Assembly: GCA_003833135.1 (NCBI GenBank)
Contig: QZLH01001669.1
Location: forward strand, 1-25,400
Reading direction: 5' to 3'
Source: Oehlia diaphana
Taxonomy: Eukaryota; Glomeromycota; Glomeromycetes; Glomerales; Glomeraceae
Length of the DNA: 25,400 nucleotides
Position numbers and translations under genes: made by a program. Below the pieces are notes generated by a model, which saw only the letters and a program-made list of their open reading frames with translations, was not told the DNA's origin and searched no databases. Positions within the stretch are counted from its first letter, which is position 1; every line of letters begins with the position of its first letter. Of this stretch, positions 7,261 to 17,215 are shown piece by piece.

Positions 7261-8427
7261 TTTCGTGTAATATCCGTCAAGATATTCTATATTTGTAATT
7301 CATTATCTAAATGTATTATCCGTTTCGTTTAAACTACTAGTCAGTATTATTTGTGCAAATAAAATAAAGCTTGTTTAAAAATTAATTCCCCTTTCTTTTA
7401 TTAAGTTTGTTTCATTTACATTTGTGAGGTCCCAATTTGCTTCTTATATGTTCTTCTTCTTTGATGTCACAAAGTCCACGTAATTAAAGGGTGTTATACT
7501 TAATGTATATCTATCTTCTATTTTTAATTTCGTTATTTACGTTATATGTATTGCGAACATTTGTATTCCTATTAATGTTATTTTATTATTATCGTCATTA
7601 TTTTTAATATTGTATTTATTGTTATTATTAGTCAGTATTATTATTATGACGATTTCTATTTGTACACTATGTGTTTGAACACAATTTCCAAAAAAAGTAA
7701 ATTTTTATGCTGATCATTTAATGTAAAAATTTAACGAAAAAAAAGTAAAAAAAAGATTGTTAAATAACTCAAAAATAACATTCAAAACCATCTATGACAT
7801 ACTAAGTAAACTTGCAGAACAGACCAAAATACACCTAATATGCATTTCTTTTAAAGATTTATTTATTAGATGTTTTTTTTTACAAAATTTTTTTATCGAA
7901 TCACGTGATATGTGTTTCAAACACTAGTGTACAGTACATTAAGAAATTTTCTATTATTATTTATTTGTGTTTTTTTTAAAATTTTTTTATTCCTATAAGT
8001 CACCATATCCTTATTAGGGCAATATTGTTTGAAATTGCTGATAGTTGATTAGTTCTACGAGCATTTCAACGCTCATATCCATTTATCCTGTATTTAACTC
8101 TTCCATTTACGAGTGTGATTCTATTAGGATCCGAACAATACTAATTTCCCGAGGTCTTTGCTGCACCTCAACGTTTGTGATTAGTGTGGCAGCAAGTTTT
8201 TAAAAGACTTGGCTAAGTCAGCGACGATGGATAAGATTTTGTTTATCATGATAGTATAGGACTAATAGGAGAGATCCGGCAAAAAGAAAAAAATTTACTA
8301 TTAGCTTATAGAATACGCATTTTAATCCTCCAACCTTAAATTAATTTAAAAATTTAATTGATTATTTTATTCGTCACTTTCATTAACAACCTATAAAATC
8401 ACATTCAACTATATTATATTGTATGCA
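7261..8427. other. Intergenic stretch, no gene recognised
   Basis: AT-rich, with T runs near 7870 and 7970 and a lone ATCACGTGAT at about 7901. A GC-richer patch (8100-8230) has TTGCTGC and GCAGCAA as a small inverted pair. No supported gene. Confidence 0.4.
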
Positions 8428-9515
8428 TCTGAATCCATACCATACATCAATTTAATTGTGTAATAAAGGAAATAGGTAAAGGTGGATTTACCACAGTATA
8501 TTCAACAATATGGAAAGATGGTTCATTAAAATATATTATTGATGAAAAAATGTATACAAGAGTTTCAAACAAAAAAATTGCTTTAAAAAGTATAAATGAT
8601 CCACAAATTATAATTGAAATGAGATATGGAATAGATTCTAGTTGATAGTCAAATGTTATTTTAAATTAAGAATATTATTACTTTTTTTTTGAACAGATTA
8701 AAGAATATTCAATCAATATATTCTTAACTTATATGGAATATCTCAAGATCCAAATACAAAAAATTATATTATATTTTGCAGAAGGTGGAAGTTCAGTTAT
8801 AATTATTGGATGAGTAAAAATTATAAAGATTTCGATTAGAAAAATAAAATACAAACACTACTTAGTATCATTGAATGTCTCAAAAGAATTCATCAAAAGC
8901 AGAAGGTTCATCATGGTTTACATCCAGGAAATATATTATTTTTGACAAAAAATTTAAATTCTTTTAATAAGAAATCATTATTTATATCAGATATGGGATT
9001 ATATGAAGATGTGAATAATACAAGCGAGGTAAAAATTTATAGAGTTATTCCTTATATGGCTCCTGAAGTGTTAAGAAATAAAACTTACACTCAAGCAGCA
9101 GATATATATAGTTTTGGTATGATTATGTATTTTGCAGCAACTGGAAAATAACCCTTTGTCAATCGTTCACATGATCCCAATTTAGTATTAGATATATGCA
9201 ATGGATTTAGAGCCAGGAGCACCAAAATGTTATATTGACTTAATGAGGAAATGCTGGGATTCTGATCCAGGTAATAGACCAATTGCTATTGAAATTCATA
9301 AATTAATCAAGTCATTTTATAAATTTTATATTTCATATAAAATGGGTGGATCAAATGAGGTTGAAATCAAAAATCAAATTAAAGAAGCAGAAAATTATAA
9401 GAAAAACAAACAACATCCACAAGCTATTTATACATCTCGATTACTTAATCCTTATACAGCAGAACTTCAAGAATATGATAATCCTGAATGTTTAGACTGT
9501 GAAATTATTTATTGA
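8428..9515 (+). pseudogene. Decayed kinase of the same family
   Basis: The piece starts at a broken EWIPY (8428) and continues with EIGKGGFTTVYSTIW and KKIALKS. The intron donor is ATATGG at 8624 where the family has GTATGG; the acceptor before 8697 is intact. Then come LYGISQDPNTKNYI, YNYWMSKNYKDF, IHQKQKVHHGLHPGN (catalytic Asp replaced by Gly), ISDMGLYED, PYMAPEVLRN, QAADIYSFGMIMYF, CWDSDPGNRP and QAIYTSRLLNPY. Lesions: frameshifts at about 8430-8460, 8765-8800 and 9205, and stops at 8837-8839 (in place of Trp) and 9149-9151 (in place of Gln). The zinc-knuckle/NWTS head is missing. This is clearly a dead copy that lies in the spacer of the inverted duplication. Confidence 0.9.
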
Positions 9516-10286
9516 TTTTACAAATTAAAGCTTAAATTATAATCGATTTTTCTTTTATTGAATTTACTTATTAGTTTATGTTTATAATTAGAAATACTGG
9601 AGCATATATTTATACTTTCTTTTCATTGAAATTATATAATTAGTTTTTGTTTGCATAAATAAAGTTTGTTTATAGTTAAGCAATTACTTGATATTTTTTA
9701 TGAATTAAATTACTTTGTTTTAATATTTGCAAATAGAGATGATAACGGTCACGGGTATTAACCAGTGACCGATATCCCGATATCGGTCTGTCCGTTGTCA
9801 CTAAGCACGAGCAAAACGGCATAAAAACTATTTCGATTCAAGATGCAAGTAAAAAATTTTAAACTAAATTTAAAGACTGTTTTTTAATAATTGTTATGTA
9901 AGTTTTTCCGGATTTCAGTTAACAGTAAAAATTTTTGTCCAATCGGAATAGATAAATTAATTCCGTAAATCTGCCGCATGATCGTCAAAACTTATATCCA
10001 TAGTAAAAATATGATTCGCTACTACATATATTTAAAGGTTTTAAAATATATTATAAACTGAACTATAATACGATTTGTTGTTATATTGAATTTAATTGAT
10101 TTAATAGAAAATGACGTGATTAAATTATATAAAAAGATATTTTAATTAAAAAATGAAATTAAAAACAATTTAAAGAGGCAGAATAATACAAAATAATCTT
10201 TAAAATATCGTATTTGGATATTTACGTAATTCTAAAATAAAGGCTTAATGAATTATCATCATTTTAAAATTTTTTATTATTTATAA
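9516..10286. other. Intergenic stretch with a perfect palindrome
   Basis: No gene seen. It contains the hairpin pair GGTCAC/GTGACC (about 9748-9770), overlapping a perfect 22-nt inverted repeat at 9767-9788; the rest is plain AT-rich DNA. Confidence 0.4.
9767..9788. repeat. Perfect 10-bp-arm inverted repeat
   Basis: GACCGATATC, CC, GATATCGGTC: 10-bp arms around a 2-nt centre. A perfect match of this length is unexpected by chance. It could be a binding site for a dimeric factor or the core of a small element. Confidence 0.7.
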
Positions 10287-10440
10287 TTAAAGAAAGAGTG
10301 TTTACTAATCTTAACCGGAGGGAAAATTAACCAGATAAGGAATTACGTTAATTCTGGTACAATTCAGTTTTGAAGCTTGACTATAATCTTCCTACCGGTT
10401 AATTTTCTCTCCGGTTAAATGCAGTTATTCTCTTAAAGAA
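10287..10440. mobile_element. 138-bp MITE with 8-bp target duplication
   Basis: The element is 10295-10432. TTAACCGGAGGGAAAATTAACC (from 10311) is the inverse of GGTTAATTTTCTCTCCGGTTAA, with a diverged outer tip (AGAGTGTTTACTAAT against GAGAATAACTGCAT). It is flanked by TTAAAGAA at 10287-10294 and 10433-10440, a perfect 8-bp duplication that fits nTnnnnAn, as in hAT elements. There is no coding capacity. Confidence 0.75.
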
Positions 10441-13432
10441 TAAGTATCCTATACGTTATTTTAATAATGAACCTACAAGTATGATATGCGGTAGAACATT
10501 AAAAAATTTCCCATAGTCAAATGGACAATAGAAAGCTAATTGAGTCATGTATACGCCTCGTATGTATACGCCCCTGTATGTCACGTATGGCAACCTATTT
10601 TTTGTACGTATGGTTGCTTGTTTTTGCTATACGTACATATTATTATACTATAACTTTATACAATAAAAAATGTACGTACTGTACTACGGTACAGTAACGA
10701 TGTAAATTCACGTGACCGAAAAACCAATATGTAGCGTTTTTTCTTGGAGAGGAGAAAAAAAAAAAAGAAAAAAAAAACAGATATTTTTTCTTAAAATACT
10801 ATATAAGATAAATCAGTTTATTACTTTTTATAATAGCCACATGTTAAAATAACTCTTTTACACTTTATTATTAAATTAATAAAAATACTATTGACTATTG
10901 TTTTTGTACTCTATTATAAAATACCAATAAAATTACTTCATATTAAAATATTCAAAGCTAGCTTGATAAAAAATTAATACTTGAATAATTTAACGCCTGC
11001 TGAACAACTTTACTTGAGCTTCCTAAGCCTATTTTATTTAGCAAAGTACTTAAATTACGCTATAAAATTGGAAAACAAACACGATACACTAAGTTAATTA
11101 AAATATTTTTCACAAAAATTTAATATTAATTGATTTATGAGTATTTCCATACCTATTAAATATCTCTACTTAGACTTGTTTTATTAACTAATGTTAAAAT
11201 TAATATTATAAAATTTATAAAAATACGCGGATTTTGTAAGGATTACAACCTATGACAATATTCCACGCTAAAGCTTTTCAAAAATATTGATTTTTTTATT
11301 GTTTAATAGATTTAACGTGAAAAAGGGAAAGAAAAGAGGAGGAAGAAATAGTTTTCAGTGTTGTAACGAACAATAAATTAAAAATATCGTGCCACACTGC
11401 CCACACAAGTCACGCAGGGTGAAATTTTTTGTGTTATACATACATACAAAGAACAGCATACATGACATGTTATACAATTATTTGATTGAACATAAGCATG
11501 CAAAATGCACATCACCATACGCTACATACATAGGTGTCTCTTTTCTATGTACAGTGATCGAAAAAAAGACTTCGGGATAATTTATTTCCATTAATTTGGC
11601 CAATAAATAACCTATAACATATTACAATGTGAAAGTTTCATATTTAAACAATATTTTCGTCTCAATGCACAATATGTAACTAATAACACATTAAATTCAA
11701 TCAATTGGAATCTTATTTTTTTAAAATCATAACTTTAATTTAATTAATTTCATAATCAATGTACTACGTAAATTTCTTCCAATATATTTTATGATGTTGC
11801 AAGTAAAATAATTGGACATTTATCATGAAACTGCTTTTCAAAGTTGTTGATTAGTAAACATTAGTGATGATTGTTTTGATTATTTAAAGAGACAGTATGT
11901 GGTCTGCTAATATAATGATCATAACAGAAATAACAGATTTGTATTGAAAATATAATGTCAAAATAAAGTTTATGCGAAGTTAAAATCCAAATGGTTATTT
12001 CATTCATGTGAAATATTCTATGATGTGATAAATCAGTTTAAAATTCGGTGTAAATATTGTTTAAACTATTCCGTTCTTTGTACATGACTTTTGCAATATT
12101 ATTTAATAAATTTGGCTCGCGCTAAGATTATTCCGGCCAACATTAGATAAACCGATCTAAATTTGTCATTGATCGCTATAAATGCTTAACCTCGAATCAC
12201 TGTAAACCAATCAATAATCGATCATGATTGGTTATCAAATAGATCAATAGGCCAGCTTATCTGTTGACCAATCCTGAATATGCGAGCGAATTGAGTGTTG
12301 GTTGCCAATCAAAAAAGAAAAATTCATTTTCAACTTTGTTCTTTGCCCATTTTAGAGAGACGGGGAAACCCTTATCATTGACCAGGTTACACAGTTTCAT
12401 ATCTACTCGAAACCTAATCAAAGACCTGATATGTTCTTATAAATGATATAATTAATAATATTTTGTGCACCTAAAACTTAAATATGTCAATTATTATGCA
12501 AAAAAATACGTGTGAGAGTGGACAAAACGATTAATTTATCTATCAGCTCATTATTTTTATCCTTTGATTGACAAATTGAAAATCATGTGGTTTACAACAA
12601 TATTTTTTTTAAAGCTATTTTTGTGATTCTAATCTGCTGCGAGAGTTTACATCATTAATGAATTATTTTAGTCTCTGTTTCAATTTGTATATTTCTTCGT
12701 CCGAAATTTTATACCAACTTGATTTCTATTCATTTTTCATTTCTATATTTTTCGAGATAATACCTTGATCAACATAAACAAACTTCGTAATCGTACATAA
12801 ATATTTTTAGGATTCATATGTCAAATAAATTCATTTTCTTTTACCATCATACAAGACTAAAAAAAGTAAAAAATTCGTTATTTATATTATTTATAAAATA
12901 TATTTTTTTTTTCCTCAATAAAATAAAAGGAATTTAAGGGTAATACAACGAAACTTATTGTATGATGTATTAATACAATATATAATGAAATAATTTAGCA
13001 TTCATTGATTGTTGAAATAATAATTATTGTAGATCTCTCCTTTTCTTATTTCCAACAGTCGGAGTTCTAGGTCCTGAAATGATACATAAAGCTAGTAGAA
13101 AATGCATGTTGATCTCACCTGACCTATTTACGTATAGCTTGGAGTTTACAAAGTCCTGTTTGAAACGGGAGAAATTTTAATATTAAACAAAAGAAAAAAC
13201 CGGACGATCTGACGATCATCCAACAAATCTTTTGTACCACTTTGATACAATTAGCCAATGTAATATGATGGAATTTTATTCTAATAAGGAAATCTCATTC
13301 CTTAATAAAAAGGATAAAAAAAAAAAGTTAAAATTATTTTTCTATAAATCTCACTTCTAATCTTCTTTTTTCTTACTCTAAAAAAAAAAAAGAGAGATTA
13401 ATTTTTTTTTTTTTTTTCTTAATATTAAAACA
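10441..13432. other. Long intergenic region, no gene supported
   Basis: Three kilobases without a convincing frame. Notable points: repeated TGTATACGCC words and TACGTA/GTACGT inverted words at 10545-10700; a CCAAT-type inverted repeat at 12205-12233 with further CCAAT words to 12310; and an open stretch at about 13020-13175 (plus) reading PTVGVLGPEMIHKASRKCML to a TAA, too short and without a start to call. A gene with many short exons could hide here. Confidence 0.35.
12205..12233. promoter_or_regulatory. Inverted CCAAT pair
   Basis: AACCAATCA (12205-12213) and TGATTGGTT (12225-12233) form perfect 9-bp arms around 11 nt. Two more CCAATC words follow within 80 bp (about 12270 and 12305). 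CCAAT is the NF-Y/Hap site in fungi, so this could be promoter DNA, though no gene starts close by. Confidence 0.3.
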
Positions 13433-13984
13433 ATGATGATGTCTAACGCTATAAATCACAATACTGAATATTATAAATCTGAACTTGTTAAAAAAGATGA
13501 AATAATTGAAAAATTATTTGAAGAAGTTGAAAATTTAAAGGATAATCGAAGAGAACAAAATAAACTTATTAAAAATTTACAAAAACAGATTGAAAGTAAT
13601 TGGATATTAAAAGAAAAAGAATATGAAAAACAATTAAAAGAATTAAAAATTGAAAATGAAAAATTAAAGATAGAAAATGAGAAACTTTTGAAAAGAGAAC
13701 GAAGAAGAAATGTTGATTTCTTTTGTCTAAAAACACTAGAAGAAAACGTAGAAGATAATAATATTATGACTTCGGAAGAAACTGAAGAAATTGAAAATGA
13801 AAAAAGTTTTCACATATATCCTCAAAATTCTAGTAAATTCCCAAATTTTATAAATAGATTTCCTGTAAAAGAAGAAACAATGATTCCAGATTATTTTAAA
13901 GCCAATGAAGAAAAATGCTATTACGAAGGTGGTGTTAATCATCATGATTATTACTATAAAAGGAGAGCGGTGTATTTAAAATAA
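13433..13984 (+). CDS. 183-aa coiled-coil protein, unknown function
   Basis: A single uninterrupted frame from ATG 13433 to TAA 13984. Residues about 15-92 form a strongly charged coiled coil with heptads (ELVKKDEIIEKLFEEVENL, then the near-repeated KIENEKL units), followed by the basic patch RERRRN, an acidic middle (ETEEIENE) and a Tyr/His-rich C-terminus (YYEGGVNHHDYYYKRR). No signal peptide or membrane segment. The start is preceded by a long A/T-run leader (13380-13425), which is common upstream of genes in this kind of genome. A second and third ATG follow at once, so the exact start does not matter much. Not part of the kinase family; partners unknown. It could be a structural or adaptor protein. 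Confidence 0.75.
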   Translation: MMMSNAINHNTEYYKSELVKKDEIIEKLFEEVENLKDNRREQNKLIKNLQKQIESNWILKEKEYEKQLKELKIENEKLKIENEKLLKRERRRNVDFFCLKTLEENVEDNNIMTSEETEEIENEKSFHIYPQNSSKFPNFINRFPVKEETMIPDYFKANEEKCYYEGGVNHHDYYYKRRAVYLK

Positions 13985-14520
13985 AATTACCGTGTATGGA
14001 AATTAATATGACATAAAAAAGATCAACATATAAGCTATTTCAGCTTTAAGTGTACATACAAAATTTAAAAATCATGGTTATGTTGGATTCTCCATTATTT
14101 TATGAAAAAAAAATATACCATTGTTATGTAGTAAAATTTCAATTTTATTTCCTCTCTCGTGCGACTATTAAGTAAATATTTTTATATGTACGATAAACAA
14201 TTGCGCCATTATAGTAGCACGTATGTATGAATGTCTATCATATCAGGTGTACGATTCCAAACATTTTCTAAGCAGATATTCTTATGTAATAACGATAATC
14301 ATTCTTAAAAACGAATAATTAAATATATAATTAGTTAGTTGCAAAAATTTCCTACTATTCTAAATTTTGCTGATTAATTTATCAAAAACAATTCTATGCA
14401 AAAATATATAAACTTCATTAAATATAAAATAAATAACCAAATGTTTTAAACTACATGATCCAGTGTTCTTGATTACATTTTTAAAAATATCCATAAAAAA
14501 ATTCTTTCTTGTCTACAAAA
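13985..14520. other. 3' flank and intergenic AT-rich DNA
   Basis: No gene seen after the coiled-coil gene. I could not assign a polyadenylation site with confidence. Confidence 0.4.
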
Positions 14521-14522
14521 CA

Positions 14523-14661
14523 TACCGTATTTTGCGGTATATAAGCCCCCCTTTTGCACTTAATGCCGACCAAGATCCTCATATTTCTGGCCAAAATAGC
14601 CATTATTCTGGCCAGAGGTGCTTATTTTTGTGGGGATGCTTACTAACAGCAAAATACGGTA
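14523..14661. mobile_element. 135-bp MITE, TA target duplication (Tc1/mariner style)
   Basis: The element is 14525-14659. The ends are CCGTATTTTGCGG and, on the other strand, CCGTATTTTGCTG, flanked by TA on both sides. Inside, TTCTGGCCA occurs twice. A frame that runs through it from 14463 is not a gene. The TA duplication and CCGT tips are shared with the element at 21181-21442. Confidence 0.75.
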
Positions 14662-15976
14662 TATTGATTTTCTGTATATTTTTACATACAATTCAAAAAT
14701 AATAAAGCGTGTATATGGAAATTTCGATTTTTATATATAAATAAATGTGTAATAGTCAAGACGCGGCATAATCGAAATCTAGATATTTCTGATACATTAA
14801 CAATTATTCGAAATTTTTTATTAATAATATAACAATTTGCGCTATCAAAAGGGACGGAGCAGAAAACTCTATCTACTATACACAGAGTTGCATCTATACA
14901 ATGACAAAACTTATAACAATAAATTTTTCAGGTACATTTTCCGTAACTAATCAAATGAAAGTATAACATTTATACTTTGTATTTGAAAAATGAAACGGTT
15001 TTATAATAATAAGCCTTTAAAGTAGCATATTACTATTACGACAACTCTTAAAACCATTGTTTGCACTGCAGTAAGCGCATGGAGTGCAAGAGCCAAACTG
15101 CAGTGAAACATAGTTTAATAGTTCCGCGCTCTGTACATGTGTTTGCTTATGATCTACGTTTGCTCCGACATTCAGGTTTACGCTCTTAAACATTTCAATA
15201 TATTAAAATTGTTGTAAGAAATTGCAAGGAAGGAAAGGGAAGAAAGAAATTAACGTTCATTATATAACTTAATCATTTAATATGTCATCTACAAATTAAT
15301 TTTCTTATATTTTAAATATATAAATTAGGCATATTTTAATCGATAAATATTACAAACATATGTACTGCTATGCTTGACAAATGAAAATCAGTTCTGAGAT
15401 TCGTCGGGTCAATTCTGAAACTTGGAGAAGCTAGTTTTTCCATATCTTCGAAATTTTCGGAAATAACTCATGAGAATTCTTATCGAATAATTTAAATTTT
15501 ATTAAACTCTTAATCTATGATGATTGTATTGCACATTAATTACTACATTACTAAAGTTGAAGACATTTCAAAATTAAATACAAAGAGAAAGAATTCTTAA
15601 GGATATCAGTAAGGCTAAATATAAAATAGTTTCTCAATTGGCTGGGTTAATTTTTTTATTTGATCACGTGATATCGTTTTTTCCAAACTTAACAGTTAAA
15701 TTTTTTTCCTGCCGTACGATCATCTTTTATAAATCGACTAAATTTTTTTTGTAATAATTTTTTCCCTGTATGGTATTTCAAGAAATTATTTATTACCATT
15801 CTACTCGGATTTGCACACATCGCTTCAGGGCTGAGATTGCGTAACGTTACAAAAATCAAAGGAACAAAATTTGTACCTCTGGTCGATCGTATTAAAGTTA
15901 TTTCATATATTTATAAATGTGGTATAGTTATACTGTTATATTGCATAGTTTACTTATAAAATTAGCATCTGAGATG
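14662..15976. other. Intergenic stretch, no gene recognised
   Basis: AT-rich. A short inverted pair CACTGCAGT/ACTGCAGTG at about 15063-15104 and a lone GATCACGTGAT at about 15662 are the only structures seen. Confidence 0.4.
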
Positions 15977-16161
15977 TGAAAAGTATAGCATGGTTAAAAA
16001 ATCCTAAATAAGTAGCCAATAGAAATTATGATCTTTTTTGGTTTTTTTTTGGCTAGAAAAGTGATCATTTATCGGAATTTTTATAAGAAAATTTTTTTAA
16101 TCGGCTAATTTATTATGTTTATTTATATATTTTAGGATTTTTAACCATGCTGAAAAGTATA
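15977..16161. mobile_element. 163-bp MITE with perfect 11-bp target duplication (MULE-like)
   Basis: The element is 15988-16150. Both ends read GCATGGTTAAAAA inwards, then TCCTAAA after a one-base indel. It is flanked by TGAAAAGTATA at 15977-15987 and 16151-16161, a perfect 11-bp direct repeat. Target duplications of 9-11 bp are typical of Mutator-like transposons. The interior is T-rich and non-coding. Confidence 0.8.
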
Positions 16162-16549
16162 TATTCATCCGCTAACCAGATATACATTTTCCATTTTTCT
16201 ATTTGATATAATAACATTTTTCATGTAATGTTATTTTTAGACAAACAAGTTCTCTTACCTGATTACTAAAATTTTAAAAATTTTCGTTTCTGTGTCGCAG
16301 TTAAATGTTACATTTGCTTTGTTGCTGGCGCTAAAAAAGGTCAAATCGCATGAAATTGAATTTTTTTCATGTGGTACAAGACAGATATAAAGTATGCATA
16401 AAGACTATTTATTTGTTTATTTCTACCTTTTTTAATTATTAAAATTTGATTGCTTGCGTCAATATGACATAATGATTATACATATTTACTATTCATTCGT
16501 GGGAAAAAAGAAAAATAAATGAAAATTATTACTAAATTACTAAAATTGT
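16162..16549. other. Intergenic AT-rich DNA
   Basis: No gene or repeat recognised between the MITE and the right arm of the inverted duplication. Confidence 0.4.
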
Positions 16550-16801
16550 ATTAGTTAGACAATTTAATTTATACCAAAATTATTGATTTATTGACAAAAA
16601 TAGAAATTAATTTACTTATCGGAATTTCTGATAATCGTTAATCCCAGGGTATTTATTTGCCGAAATTTTTTTTTCTTGAAAAATACTTTTTACTGTAAAC
16701 TGTTCCACTCTTTTTGAGAAACTAAATAATTTTTTTTTGATTTTGAATTTGCATTTTAATTCCTTGCATTGTATTTACCATTTTTTAAACGTTGACTTAT
16801 A
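16550..16801 (+). promoter_or_regulatory. Conserved 5' flank of gene B
   Basis: Shares several blocks with the minus-strand flank of gene A, including GCATTGTATT and TTTAAACGTTGACTTA, which end 2-3 bases before the ATG here. It likely contains the promoter and leader. Confidence 0.55.
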
Positions 16802-17215
16802 ATGAATTACTATGAGCGATGTGAAAAATGTTATGATTTAATATATTATAATATGAAATCATGGTGTATAAAATGTCGAATAAAATCTTTTAAAGAAAAT
16901 TTTATAAACTGGACCAGTGGAAATGAAAAAATTGATAAATTTATCCAAGGAAGGCAATTAAAAATTGATCGACCCGGTGATATAGTATTTGAATGGATAC
17001 CTTACAATCATTTTTATAATATTAAAGAAGTAGGTAAACATGATGTTAATATAGTATATCTAGCATTATGGGAGAATGGTCCATTAGACTGGATTGAAAT
17101 TAATAAGAAATACATAAGAACATCACCAGATAAAAAGGTTATTTTAAAATGTTTACGTAACTTACATGATAATATCATTGATGGACTTTTAAATGAAATA
17201 AATGAAATATATGAG
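16802..17215 (+). CDS. Gene B exon 1, unit 1
   Basis: MNYYERCEKC opens the only unit without the YGISQNP strip, as expected for the true N-terminus. Cys at residues 7, 10, 22 and 25 form the knuckle; FINWTSGNEKIDKFI and FEWIPYNHF follow. The glycine loop has decayed to VGKHDVNIVYLALW; VILKCL keeps Lys. Ends EIYE before donor GTAACA. Confidence 0.85.

Noticed and set aside
11389..11580. 63-codon frame
   Set aside because: No motif, ordinary length for chance in this composition, no supporting signals.
12264..12446. 60-codon frame next to CCAAT words
   Set aside because: Not recognisable and short; begins at a non-ATG codon.
14463..14702. 79-codon plus-strand frame
   Set aside because: Most of it is the TA-flanked MITE, and the rest is AT-rich flank.
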